Of a stretch of 64,000 bases of DNA, positions 15,679-24,212 are shown in pieces. How positions within the stretch are numbered: the first letter of the stretch is position 1; every line of letters begins with the position of its first letter. Location of the stretch: contig DEMD01000009.1 of NCBI GenBank assembly GCA_002354735.1, positions 1-64,000 of the forward strand. Direction: 5' to 3'. The position numbers and the translations under genes are program-made. A model generated the notes under the pieces. It was not told where the DNA came from and ran no database searches. It was given only the letters and a program-made list of their open reading frames with translations. The stretch comes from Gammaproteobacteria bacterium UBA2679 (GTDB lineage: Bacteria > Pseudomonadota > Gammaproteobacteria > Pseudomonadales > Oleiphilaceae).

Positions 15679-16614
15679 TCATACGCCAAGCGAAGGAAAC
15701 ACATCTGGACGATCGAGCAATACAAAATGACTGCAGTGTTCCACTTCGAGGATGGAAACGCCATGCCGCGCAGCGGACTTGGCACTGGTGGTCATCGACT
15801 CGACATCGAGTACGCGATCCTTACCCGGTACGATGATGATGCCGTGGGTGAGACAGCCAAAAATATCGGCTTCGTTCTTTTCCATCCACAACAACATTGA
15901 ACGCAGGTTGGCCACCATCACGTCGGTGCGACGGGAGTTGAAGGGCAGGCCTTCAATGAAAGCGCGTTTGCGCTCGTCCTCGAGCGGGCCCCAGGCGCCA
16001 CGGTTGTGGCGTGAGATTGGCTTGCGACGCCACAGTGGCACCAGAAAGCCCATGAACCACATGGCGGCGGGTGAGATGGCCGAGACCGGTCGGGCCTGGG
16101 GAAGCACGGGGGCTTCAAGTATTACCTCGACCTCCTGAAACAGATCAGAGCGCTGGCGGGCAGCCTCCAGAACCAGCGCGCCGCCCCTCGAGTGCCCATG
16201 CACGCGTACGCGCTGACTCTTCGGTAGATGCTCGAGCGCCTGATTCAGCACCTGTGCATCGTACTCGATGCTGCCTTCTGGCGCGGTCGGCGACTTAATC
16301 CAGTCCGCATCGACAAAACGTGGGCTTTCTATAGGCAAGTGATAGGCGCAGCTGTTCACCGCGATCAGCTGCACATCTGGCTGATCGTAGAAACCAGTGA
16401 AATAGGTGAGATTCTCGACGAAACCATGCATGCAGATCACGGTCGCTGACGGGGAATCACACTGCCGCTCGACAATGGCCGCGGAGCCGACTTGATAGAC
16501 GACGCCATCAAAGGGCTCAGCGGATCGCGGCTTACTCTCTCTGCGCAGCAGCCAATAGCGCGCCAGCAGAATGACGGCCAAGGCTATACCGAACCAGAAA
16601 ATGACCCATTCCAT
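15679..16614 (-). CDS. Membrane-anchored alpha/beta hydrolase
   Basis: 311 residues. An N-terminal hydrophobic helix (about residues 3-22, followed by RRESK) suggests an inner-membrane anchor. The hydrolase part has the oxyanion HG at 63-64 (VICMHGF), the nucleophile elbow GHSRGG at 140-145 (Ser142), a GKDRVLD acid region and a late histidine in EHCSHFVLL. These complete a Ser-Asp-His triad. The substrate is unknown; lipase, esterase or lysophospholipase activity are all possible. It is followed after 3 bases by the GGDEF-EAL gene and preceded, with a 53-base gap, by fadE, all on the same strand. Confidence 0.85.
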   Translation of the reverse strand: MEWVIFWFGIALAVILLARYWLLRRESKPRSAEPFDGVVYQVGSAAIVERQCDSPSATVICMHGFVENLTYFTGFYDQPDVQLIAVNSCAYHLPIESPRFVDADWIKSPTAPEGSIEYDAQVLNQALEHLPKSQRVRVHGHSRGGALVLEAARQRSDLFQEVEVILEAPVLPQARPVSAISPAAMWFMGFLVPLWRRKPISRHNRGAWGPLEDERKRAFIEGLPFNSRRTDVMVANLRSMLLWMEKNEADIFGCLTHGIIIVPGKDRVLDVESMTTSAKSAARHGVSILEVEHCSHFVLLDRPDVFPSLGV

Positions 16615-16667
16615 CTAGATCAACACCTATCGGTCGGTCAGAACCATAGCGCCCATCGGAGCGCCCC

Positions 16668-19298
16668 TCATTTCAGCGCGGGCGCCGTACGCTCGTCTTC
16701 TTCCGACTGCTCACTGTCGGCATTAGGCTGCAGGCCAGTTGTATCAGACTCTGCGGTCTCTTCGACTGGTAACTTCCGGTTCTGCCCGGTGCGCTTGGTT
16801 TTGCTACCTTTCTTCCCGGGCGCGCTGGCAATATTGTCAGCCGTTTTCAGATCATCCCGATGATAGATCACGGTGGACTTGTCAGTAGCCAAACGATCAA
16901 AGGCGAAGTCGTCCACGGTCAGCATATCGAGCACCTCCGCCTCGTAATCGCGCATGAACTCCGCATCCTCGCCTGAGATGATCTGCCGTTCAACCGCCGC
17001 TTCAACCCGTTGCTCGGGATGTAATGCGGAAGCCGGAATCTTACCCTTGGCGTAGGCTTTGTTCACGGTATGGTAGATCTTTTCGGCTCGATCATAATTT
17101 TTCAGCAGCTCGTTGTAGCGATACAGCGGATTGTCCTGTTCACCATCATTCCATGTGTTCCAGGTGTTGCCGATGAGCTTCGCTCGGAGTGCCGTATTCG
17201 TACTGACGGCACGTGCAATCTTGTGAGTGAGCACATCCGTCGGCTGGCTGAACTGACGACCGGCCGGGAAAACGATCACACGCAGTACTGCGGCGAGTGC
17301 ACGCGACGGCAGATTGGCGAAGAACCCGCTCAGTGCTTCTTCCGCGTTGAACAGCAAGGTCTGACAGCTGTAGTCAAGCAGCGCCTTTTCGCCCTCCACT
17401 GCGGTGCCTTCGTGCCAGTTCTTCAACACCATGGACGTCAGGTAGAGTGACGACAGCACATCACCGAGACGTGCCGAAATCAGCTCCCGCTTTTTCAGGT
17501 CAGAACCCAGGCTTGCCATCGCAGCGTCCGCACACAGGCCAAAACCGGCACTGATGCGACTGACTGCAAGCGCATAGGGCGCAGCAGCCTCATCAAATGG
17601 GGTATCACGGCTGGTGATGCCCACGCCTTTGGTAAGCGCTCGTGCGAAGTTGCCGAAGATAAGACCGGCATGGCCGAAGAAGGCCTTGTCGAAGGCGTCG
17701 GAATCATTCTTGTCCCGTGCTTCGAGTTCAGAAAGCACATAGGGATGACAGCGAATCGCACCCTGGCCAAAGATCATCAGGCTGCGGGTGAGAATATTCG
17801 CCCCTTCGACCGTGATGGAGACTGCAGTGGCGTCTGTAGGGATTGCCAGATAGTTTCGCGGCCCCTTGGTAACGGCCTTGCCGCCATGGACGTCCATGGC
17901 ATCATGCGCCATCTGACGCTGATATTCAGTGAGGTGATATTTCAGAATGGCCGATGGCACTGAAGGTTTCTCGCCATTGTCGACCATGTTGGCGGTATGC
18001 AGTACAGCGGCCTGAGCGATATAGGCCTTGCTGGCGATTCGCGCTAGTGGCGCCTGCACACCTTCCATATCAGCGACCGGAACGTTGAACTGGCGCCGGA
18101 TCCTGGTGAAACCACCAGCGGTGCCGAGCATGTATCGTCCGGCACCACTGGCGCCTGACGGCAGTGTGACGCAGCGGCCAACTGACAGACACTCGACCAG
18201 CATACGCCAGCCCTGCCCGATCATGTCTGTACCACCGATGATCCAATCCATCGGAATGAAGACGTTTTTGCCGAAAATCGGGCCGTTCAGGAAGGGGCTA
18301 CCGACGGGCCAGTGCCGCCGACCGATATCCATGCCCTTGGTGTCTCTTGGAACCAGTGCGCAGGTAATACCGCGATCCTCTTCCTCGCCAAGCAGGTGGT
18401 CTGGGTCGAACAGACGGAAGGCCAGACCGACGACCGTGGCAATTGGCGCCAAGGTGATCCAGCGCTTTTCGAAGTTGAGCTTGAGACCGAGTACCTGCTT
18501 GCCTTCAAATTCGCCCATGCAGACGACGCCGGTATCCGGCAGTGAAGTCGCATCAGAGCCGGCACGTGGGCCTGTCAGGCCGAAGCATGGAATCTCCCGG
18601 CCATCGGCCAGGCGAGGCAGGTAATGCTGTTTCTGTTCTTCGGAACCGTATTTGAGCAGCAACTCACCTGGGCCGAGCGAGTTTGGAACGCCGACGGTAG
18701 TCATCAGCATCTCGTTAACGGCCAGCTTCTGCAATACCAATGACTGTGCCTTGGTAGACAGGCCCAGGCCGCCGTATTCCTTCGGGATAATCATGCCGAA
18801 GAACTTTTCCTTCTTCAGGTATTCCCAGAGTTCCGGCGGCAGATCGGCCCGCTCGACAGCCACGTCCCAGCTGTTACACATGCTGACGGCGACTGAACAC
18901 TGATGGTCGATAAAGGCTTGTTCTTCGGCTGGCAGCGCTTCGGCGCGGTTTTTCAGCAGTTGATTCCAGTCGGGATTACCTGAAAACAGTGCGCCATCCC
19001 AGCCAACAGTGCCCGCATCAAGCGCCGTGCGCTCGGTGGCAGAAACTTTTGGGGAGACTTTCTTGAAATAGTCGAACAGCTTCGGAGTCAGCCATTGCTG
19101 GCGCAGACCCGGCAGACCAGCGAAGGCTGTGCCGGCAGCAGCGAGCAGTAGCAGTGCACCGAGCACTTCGGTGTCGAGGAGAAGACCAATGATGCCGGTG
19201 ACCAGCAGCACGCCAATGGCCGCCTTTGCACCCGCTTCCTTGCGCATGACAGTAAGTAAACCGGCCACAGCCAGAATGAGAACAATCAGATAGCTCAT
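16668..19298 (-). CDS. fadE: Long-chain acyl-CoA dehydrogenase FadE
   Basis: 876-residue acyl-CoA dehydrogenase of the long bacterial FadE class, which catalyses the first step of fatty-acid beta-oxidation. Two hydrophobic N-terminal segments suggest membrane association. Typical stretches are FFGMIIPKEYGGLGLS, CFGLTGPRAGSDATSLPDTG and ITVEGANILTRSLMIFGQGA, the last nearly diagnostic for FadE. E. coli FadE is about 814 residues; here the extra length is a charged, low-complexity C-terminal tail (about 828-876, Lys/Arg then Glu/Asp/Ser-rich) with no domain I recognise. The gene stands alone with 69 bases upstream to the preceding minus-strand gene. Confidence 0.95.
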   Translation of the reverse strand: MSYLIVLILAVAGLLTVMRKEAGAKAAIGVLLVTGIIGLLLDTEVLGALLLLAAAGTAFAGLPGLRQQWLTPKLFDYFKKVSPKVSATERTALDAGTVGWDGALFSGNPDWNQLLKNRAEALPAEEQAFIDHQCSVAVSMCNSWDVAVERADLPPELWEYLKKEKFFGMIIPKEYGGLGLSTKAQSLVLQKLAVNEMLMTTVGVPNSLGPGELLLKYGSEEQKQHYLPRLADGREIPCFGLTGPRAGSDATSLPDTGVVCMGEFEGKQVLGLKLNFEKRWITLAPIATVVGLAFRLFDPDHLLGEEEDRGITCALVPRDTKGMDIGRRHWPVGSPFLNGPIFGKNVFIPMDWIIGGTDMIGQGWRMLVECLSVGRCVTLPSGASGAGRYMLGTAGGFTRIRRQFNVPVADMEGVQAPLARIASKAYIAQAAVLHTANMVDNGEKPSVPSAILKYHLTEYQRQMAHDAMDVHGGKAVTKGPRNYLAIPTDATAVSITVEGANILTRSLMIFGQGAIRCHPYVLSELEARDKNDSDAFDKAFFGHAGLIFGNFARALTKGVGITSRDTPFDEAAAPYALAVSRISAGFGLCADAAMASLGSDLKKRELISARLGDVLSSLYLTSMVLKNWHEGTAVEGEKALLDYSCQTLLFNAEEALSGFFANLPSRALAAVLRVIVFPAGRQFSQPTDVLTHKIARAVSTNTALRAKLIGNTWNTWNDGEQDNPLYRYNELLKNYDRAEKIYHTVNKAYAKGKIPASALHPEQRVEAAVERQIISGEDAEFMRDYEAEVLDMLTVDDFAFDRLATDKSTVIYHRDDLKTADNIASAPGKKGSKTKRTGQNRKLPVEETAESDTTGLQPNADSEQSEEDERTAPALK

Positions 19299-19367
19299 AG
19301 GATATCTCTGTGTGTCAGTGGGCTTTTGAACGACATTCCGGGAAGGACGCCGCTTGAACCAGTAATA

Positions 19368-19871
19368 CTACGATATTTTGCTGGCTGGGGGGGCAATTGA
19401 TTTGTGCATCATCCCGCGAATGTGTCGCACTGCAGGGGCACTATCCCCCCTGATTTCCTGTTGCAGGAAGGCCAGCAGTGCCTCTTCATGAGCAACGAGA
19501 TAGCTCAGGAATACCTGCTCTTCGCGCGTGCTGTGGGCCAGCAGGTGACGGAACAGCGCAAGGTAGGGCTCGGCGCTACGCATCAGTATGCGCAGGCTGA
19601 GCTTCCATGGCAGACAGGCAAGGCCGAAGCCGTAAGTAAAGCCGCCAATCTTGCTCAGCAGTAGCGATCCTGGCTGGATCTGCCGGCGCTGCAGCAGATC
19701 CAGCAGGCCGGCCTGTGTCTGGTGTTCGAGCAGAATGAGCAGTGAACAGAGCTGCTGGCGCTCCTTCGTCTGCAGCCATAACAGCGCTTTGAACAGTTGG
19801 ACGCCCGCAACTTCAGATCGATAGGCTTTGAGAAGCTTCGCATCCGTCGAAACGTTTGCTGAGCGCATCAA
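19368..19871 (-). CDS. Hypothetical helical protein, possibly ferritin-like
   Basis: 167 residues, almost entirely alpha-helical by composition, leucine-rich. The N-terminal pattern AYRSEVAGVQLFKALLW followed by LEHQTQAGLLDLL resembles the E...E-x2-H spacing of ferritin-like four-helix bundles, but the second half lacks a convincing matching metal motif. One hydrophobic stretch (FTYGFGLACLPWKLSLRIL) may insert in the membrane. Its ATG overlaps the stop of the small upstream lipoprotein gene as ATGA, so both are likely made together. I do not recognise a characterised family; function unknown. Confidence 0.65.
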   Translation of the reverse strand: MMRSANVSTDAKLLKAYRSEVAGVQLFKALLWLQTKERQQLCSLLILLEHQTQAGLLDLLQRRQIQPGSLLLSKIGGFTYGFGLACLPWKLSLRILMRSAEPYLALFRHLLAHSTREEQVFLSYLVAHEEALLAFLQQEIRGDSAPAVRHIRGMMHKSIAPPASKIS

Positions 19872-20062
19872 GGCTCCATCTGGTCTGTCTGCTGGATGGA
19901 TGCGTCCGGGATCATGTTGTCTGAGCAGCCGATCAGGTTCGTCAGCAAAAGCCCTGAAAAAATAAGCGCACAGCTAATTGTGGTTCGGCGCATGCAAACC
20001 GAGCGGTCGATACGCGGCCGAGGGCGTAAATTATGTAGTGTTTCATCATCAGTCCAGGTCAT
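19868..20062 (-). CDS. Small lipoprotein
   Basis: Short protein with a typical lipoprotein signal: MRRTTISCALIFSGLLLTN followed by LIGC, and a mature part of only about 18 residues. Two starts are possible. The ATG at 20062 (64 residues) has AGGA six to eight bases upstream but puts 23 extra polar residues before the signal. The ATG at 19993 (41 residues) gives a normal signal length but lacks a good ribosome binding site. The stop overlaps the start of the 167-residue helical protein by 4 bases. Mature lipoproteins this short resemble entericidin- or Lpp-like small proteins, but no family is assigned. Confidence 0.55.
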   Translation of the reverse strand: MTWTDDETLHNLRPRPRIDRSVCMRRTTISCALIFSGLLLTNLIGCSDNMIPDASIQQTDQMEP

Positions 20063-20183
20063 GGGTCTTCCTGCCGGTTATCGGCTTACTTTGTTGTATT
20101 TGTTATTGACTATCCATTCTGACTACGTAATGACCAGCAGTCTGCCCGCTATGGCTGCTGAGTACAATCCCCCTCACGAGGTG

Positions 20184-20972
20184 TCAGTCGACTTGTGGGA
20201 TTGGACAGGCGGCCAACAGGGCCCTGGTGTACTCATGTCGAGGTGCGTCGAAGACCTGATCGGCGGGACCGCTCTCGACGATCTGTCCGCGTTTCATGAC
20301 GAGGACCCGGGAGGCAATCTGCCGAACGACGTTGAGGTCGTGAGTGATGAAGATGAGCGTGAGATCATGTGTGTCCTGCAGTCGCAGCAGCAGCGCCAGT
20401 ATCTGCGCCTGGACCGATACATCCAGTGCCGACACAGACTCGTCACTGACAATAACTTCGGGCCGCATACACAGGGCACGGGCAATACAGAGGCGCTGTC
20501 GCTGACCACCGGAAAGCTCGTGAGGTAGGCGATGGAGATGGTCGGGCTGCAGGCCGGCTTCCTTCAGCCAGTGGAGCTGGGCTTCGAGCGTTGGCTTCTG
20601 TCCTGCAAAGCGCAGCGCTTCACTGATGACTTCGCCGGCATTGAAGAACGGATTCAGTGAGCTGAGTGGATCCTGAAAAATCATCTGGATACGCTGGCCG
20701 TAGCGTCTGAAATCCTGCTTGCGGTAGCGATCCGGCAGGCGCTCCATGCTGGCAGCATCAGTTGCAGCTCGCAGGCTCACTGAACCGCCACTCTTGTCCT
20801 CAAGGCCGCTGATCATACGGCCTACAGTGGTCTTTCCAGAGCCGCTCTCGCCGACCAGCGCAAGAATTTCTGCGGGATAGATGTCGAAGCTCACATTGTC
20901 GACCGCCACGGTCTGGCCGAATACCTTACGAAGGTTCCGAACTTCGATAAGCGGGGCACGTGGATCAGTCAT
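20184..20972 (-). CDS. oppF: Peptide ABC transporter ATP-binding protein, OppF/DppF type
   Basis: 262-residue ATPase. Walker A is GESGSGKTT, the signature is LSGGQRQRLCIARAL, and the Walker B region VIVSDESVSALDVSVQAQIL has the DES-SALD form seen in oligopeptide transporters. It is shorter than E. coli OppF and ends soon after the nucleotide-binding domain, lacking the longer zinc-finger/oligopeptide C-terminal tail that its OppD partner retains. The ATG overlaps the oppD stop by 4 bases, and it is the last gene of the five-gene operon. It powers uptake of short peptides or related solutes bound by the OppA-like protein. Confidence 0.9.
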   Translation of the reverse strand: MTDPRAPLIEVRNLRKVFGQTVAVDNVSFDIYPAEILALVGESGSGKTTVGRMISGLEDKSGGSVSLRAATDAASMERLPDRYRKQDFRRYGQRIQMIFQDPLSSLNPFFNAGEVISEALRFAGQKPTLEAQLHWLKEAGLQPDHLHRLPHELSGGQRQRLCIARALCMRPEVIVSDESVSALDVSVQAQILALLLRLQDTHDLTLIFITHDLNVVRQIASRVLVMKRGQIVESGPADQVFDAPRHEYTRALLAACPIPQVD

Positions 20973-21979
20973 GGGTGAGTCAGCCTGTCGAGATTAGGGC
21001 CAGCGTCGCTAGCCAGCAGCCAACACCTGGCCATGTGGCCATTCGCTTCGAAGGGCGGCGGCATCTGTTCGCAGCGCTGCCAGGCGTGGGGGCAACGGAA
21101 CCTGAACGGGCAACCGGTCTGTATATGGTCCAGAGCCGGTGGTGCGCCAGGTATGGGTTCTATGCTCGCCCGGCCCTGCTTCCAGTTCGGTGTGCAGGCG
21201 AGCAATGCCTGGCTATAGGGATGCTTGAGACTCTGGAAAAAACTCTGCTTGCTGGCACGTTCAACACTCTGACCGGCATACATCACTGTAACCGAGTCGG
21301 CAATTTCAGCAACCACACCAAGGTCGTGAGTGATCATGATCAGGCCAATCTGCTGGGTGCGTTTCAGATCGTTCAGCAGGTCGAGGATTTCTGCCTGCAC
21401 GCTCACGTCCAGCGCTGTCGTGGGCTCGTCGGCGATTACCAGTGATGGCTCGCAGATCAGCGCCATGGCGATCATGGCGCGTTGTAGCATGCCGCCGGAA
21501 AATTCATGAGGATACTGTTTTGCGCGCTTCGCCGGGTCAATGATACCCACACGTTCGAGCCACTGCACGGCACGCCGCTTTGCGTCGCTTCGACTCATGC
21601 CGAGATGCACTCGCAGCGGCTCGGCCAGCTGGTCGCCCACTGGCAGCACAGGGTTGAAGGCTGCAGCTGCGTCCTGGAAAATCAGGCCGATCTGGCGCCC
21701 ACGCAGGCGTCTGAGTTCGCGCTGACTACAGTTCGCGAGGTCGATCGGCGCCTCGCTCGTAGGCGTAAAATGCAGCCGCTCCGCTTCAACCCTGGCTCGG
21801 CCCAGCAAACCGAGCACGGCGAGCATGGACACCGACTTGCCGCACCCGGACTCGCCGACAATACACAGCGTTTCTTCCCGATCGACGCTGAAGCTGGCGC
21901 CCTGCACAGGATATACAGCGCCACGTTCGGTCTGAATGGCAACCCTGAGATCACGAACATCCAGCAAAGCAGCCATCAT
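20969..21979 (-). CDS. oppD: Peptide ABC transporter ATP-binding protein, OppD type
   Basis: 336 residues. Walker A GESGCGKS, signature FSGGMLQRAMIAMAL, Walker B LVIADEPTTALDVSVQAEIL. The C-terminal oligopeptide/dipeptide region contains a cysteine cluster (GCPFRFRCPHAWQRCEQMPP) that in this family binds an iron-sulfur centre or metal. It overlaps oppF downstream and oppC upstream by 4 bases each. It pairs with OppF as the heterodimeric motor for the OppB/OppC channel. Confidence 0.93.
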   Translation of the reverse strand: MMAALLDVRDLRVAIQTERGAVYPVQGASFSVDREETLCIVGESGCGKSVSMLAVLGLLGRARVEAERLHFTPTSEAPIDLANCSQRELRRLRGRQIGLIFQDAAAAFNPVLPVGDQLAEPLRVHLGMSRSDAKRRAVQWLERVGIIDPAKRAKQYPHEFSGGMLQRAMIAMALICEPSLVIADEPTTALDVSVQAEILDLLNDLKRTQQIGLIMITHDLGVVAEIADSVTVMYAGQSVERASKQSFFQSLKHPYSQALLACTPNWKQGRASIEPIPGAPPALDHIQTGCPFRFRCPHAWQRCEQMPPPFEANGHMARCWLLASDAGPNLDRLTHP

Positions 21980-23271
21980 TCCGCCCCTCTACGGATAGCC
22001 ATGGCATCGCGCAGTGCGTCACCAAGCAGGTTGAACAACAGCACGGTTATACTGATTGCCAGCGCGGGAAACAGCATCATGTGCGGGTTTGTCAGCAGGC
22101 GCGATATACCGTCGTTGCACATGGCGCCCCAGCTCGGCGCGGGCGGCACCACGCCCATCCCGATAAAGGACAAAAAGGCTTCTGTGAAAATTGCCGATGG
22201 GATGGCGAACGTAAAGCTGACCAGCACACTACCCATGACGTTGGGAATCAGGTGTCTGGCGATGAGATAACGTTGCCCAGCGCCCATCAGGCGAGCCGCC
22301 TCGATATAGGGCATTTCACGCAGGCGGAGAATTTCGCCACGCACGAGTCTGGCAGGTGACGGCCATCCCAGGGCGATGAGCGCAATGATGAGCGCGGTAA
22401 TTCCGCTCTCACCCGGCTCGGTTCCGAGTGCCACTCTAAACAGAATCATGAAGAGCAGAAACGGCAAGGCGATGACGAAATCGACGACGCTCATCATGAT
22501 GGCGTCAACTCTGCCCCCGATCAGCGCTGAGGTGGCGCCGTACGCCAATCCGAATAACATGTAGACGAGCGGCGCAAATATACCGATGAACAGTGAGACC
22601 TGACCGCCTGTCAATAGTCGGGACAGCATGTCACGACCGAGATGATCGGTGCCCAGCGGATGGGCCGGTAGCTCGATAGTCGTCTCGCCCTCGGCAAGTT
22701 TGGCCAGCTCGGCGTCGAACTCACTCATGGCCAACACTGGCAACACGCGGATCTGCTGGCGTTTAAGCTCCGTGCCCAGCTCATCCACTGACAGCAGCGT
22801 ATATTCGTAGGGTTGAGGTCTCAGGTTCAGGCGGTCTTCGTACCAGCTGTCTTCTGCGTCCAGTACGGCAATCGGCATGCCGAGTGAGGCCGCATTCATA
22901 CCGTCCGACCAGCGGTAGAGTTGATAGCCGCTGGCTCTCGCATCCTGCTGCCAGGCCAGCCGGACAAACTCGGTATTGGCCTCGACCAGACTCAATCTGC
23001 CTGGGGACTGTCCATCATCTCTGACATTGCTGGCGGGCCCCGTCCACAGTTCATCCGCATCGACGACTATGGCTGTGCGGCTGCCTATGGGCGGCGATGC
23101 AATCTGATTGAGAAACTGTGCCTCGGGATCGATCGACCAGAGGGCGGGGCCAAGTACGACCGCCAGTATCAGGCTGACCAGCATGACGAGGCAGGCTATT
23201 GCTTTGCGATCGGCTTTGAGGCGGCGCCAAACAGTCGCCCAGTACCGATGATCAGCTGCGTTTGCCATCAA
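21976..23271 (-). CDS. oppC: Peptide ABC transporter permease, OppC type, with Fn3-like periplasmic insertion
   Basis: 431-residue permease, about 130 residues longer than usual. TM1 is at about 24-44. The conserved HPLGTDHLGRDMLSRLLTGG begins at residue 204, followed by five more membrane helices and the EAA-loop region (EAARLMGAGQRYLIARHLIPN). Between them, residues of about 60-180 form an extra periplasmic segment. Its pattern FVRLAWQQDARASGYQLYR, then a tyrosine-rich strand and EYTLLSVDELGTE resembles a fibronectin type III fold (W in strand B, Y in strands C and F). The insertion could contact the substrate-binding protein. The reading frame is uninterrupted, and both ends overlap neighbouring genes by 4 bases, so this is not an assembly artefact. 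Confidence 0.9.
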   Translation of the reverse strand: MMANAADHRYWATVWRRLKADRKAIACLVMLVSLILAVVLGPALWSIDPEAQFLNQIASPPIGSRTAIVVDADELWTGPASNVRDDGQSPGRLSLVEANTEFVRLAWQQDARASGYQLYRWSDGMNAASLGMPIAVLDAEDSWYEDRLNLRPQPYEYTLLSVDELGTELKRQQIRVLPVLAMSEFDAELAKLAEGETTIELPAHPLGTDHLGRDMLSRLLTGGQVSLFIGIFAPLVYMLFGLAYGATSALIGGRVDAIMMSVVDFVIALPFLLFMILFRVALGTEPGESGITALIIALIALGWPSPARLVRGEILRLREMPYIEAARLMGAGQRYLIARHLIPNVMGSVLVSFTFAIPSAIFTEAFLSFIGMGVVPPAPSWGAMCNDGISRLLTNPHMMLFPALAISITVLLFNLLGDALRDAMAIRRGAE

Positions 23272-24212
23272 GCCATGTCCCTGCTGATACGTATACGTGG
23301 ATCCGCCCAGGCGTAAAGCAGGTCAAAGGCGAGGACCACAATGACCAGAAAGGCGCCATAAAACACAGTAGTGCCCATGATGACCGTATAATCCAGCTGC
23401 GCGACGGCCTGCACGAAATAGCGCCCAAGTCCCGGAATGGCGAAGACCTGCTCGACAACAAAGCCACCCGTGGTTATGCCGGCTATTGTGGGCCCCATCA
23501 CGCTCAGCGTCGGCAACAGCGCGTTGCGTAGCTGATAGCGCAGGAAACATCGCCAGGGCGGCAGTCCCCTCGCCTGCGCTGCCAGTACGTAGGATTGGTC
23601 AGCTGTGTCGATGAGACTGCCTCGTAGCAGACGGGTCAGGTAGGCCATGGTGCCAAGGCCGAGCATGAGTGCTGGCGCCCAGATATGGGAAATTGAACCC
23701 CAACCTGCTACAGGTAACACCTGCCATCCCGTAAACTGGTTCATCTCCACTATGAAAAGCTGAGCGAGCGCTGCGAAAACGAAGCTCGGTACCGATACGG
23801 CAACCATAACGCCAAGAACTGTGGCCGTATCTGGCCAGCGCCGTCGCCAGATACTTGCCACCGAGCCGAAGATTAGCGCACCGAACAGCGCGAAGATCAG
23901 CGCGAGCAGGCCGAGTATGGCCGAGACACTGAAATGCTCGGCGATGATATCGTTGACCGAGCGATTCTGCTGGGTAAAGGAGACACCAAAGTCGCCCTGT
24001 AGCAGGCGCTGCATATAGATCAGATACTGCTCACCAAGGGGCTTGTCCAGGCCATAGTAGGCCTGAAGTGTGGCGTAGATTTTCTCGGGAATCACCTTCT
24101 CGTTACTGAGTGGATCACCCGGTACGAAATGCATGGCAAAGAAAGTAGCCGTGGCAACGAACCAGATTGTAACCACTGCATACAGAATACGGTTCAGCAG
24201 ATAGCGCATCAT
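23268..24212 (-). CDS. oppB: Peptide ABC transporter permease, OppB type
   Basis: 314-residue inner-membrane permease. It begins MMRYLLNRILYAVVTIWFVATATF, the usual first helix, and carries GDPL near residue 32 and the EAA-type cytoplasmic loop YVLAAQARGLPPWRCFLRYQ, followed by LRNALLPTLSVMG. About six helices are visible. It overlaps oppA and oppC by 4 bases. Length and motifs match OppB/DppB. Confidence 0.93.
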   Translation of the reverse strand: MMRYLLNRILYAVVTIWFVATATFFAMHFVPGDPLSNEKVIPEKIYATLQAYYGLDKPLGEQYLIYMQRLLQGDFGVSFTQQNRSVNDIIAEHFSVSAILGLLALIFALFGALIFGSVASIWRRRWPDTATVLGVMVAVSVPSFVFAALAQLFIVEMNQFTGWQVLPVAGWGSISHIWAPALMLGLGTMAYLTRLLRGSLIDTADQSYVLAAQARGLPPWRCFLRYQLRNALLPTLSVMGPTIAGITTGGFVVEQVFAIPGLGRYFVQAVAQLDYTVIMGTTVFYGAFLVIVVLAFDLLYAWADPRIRISRDMA

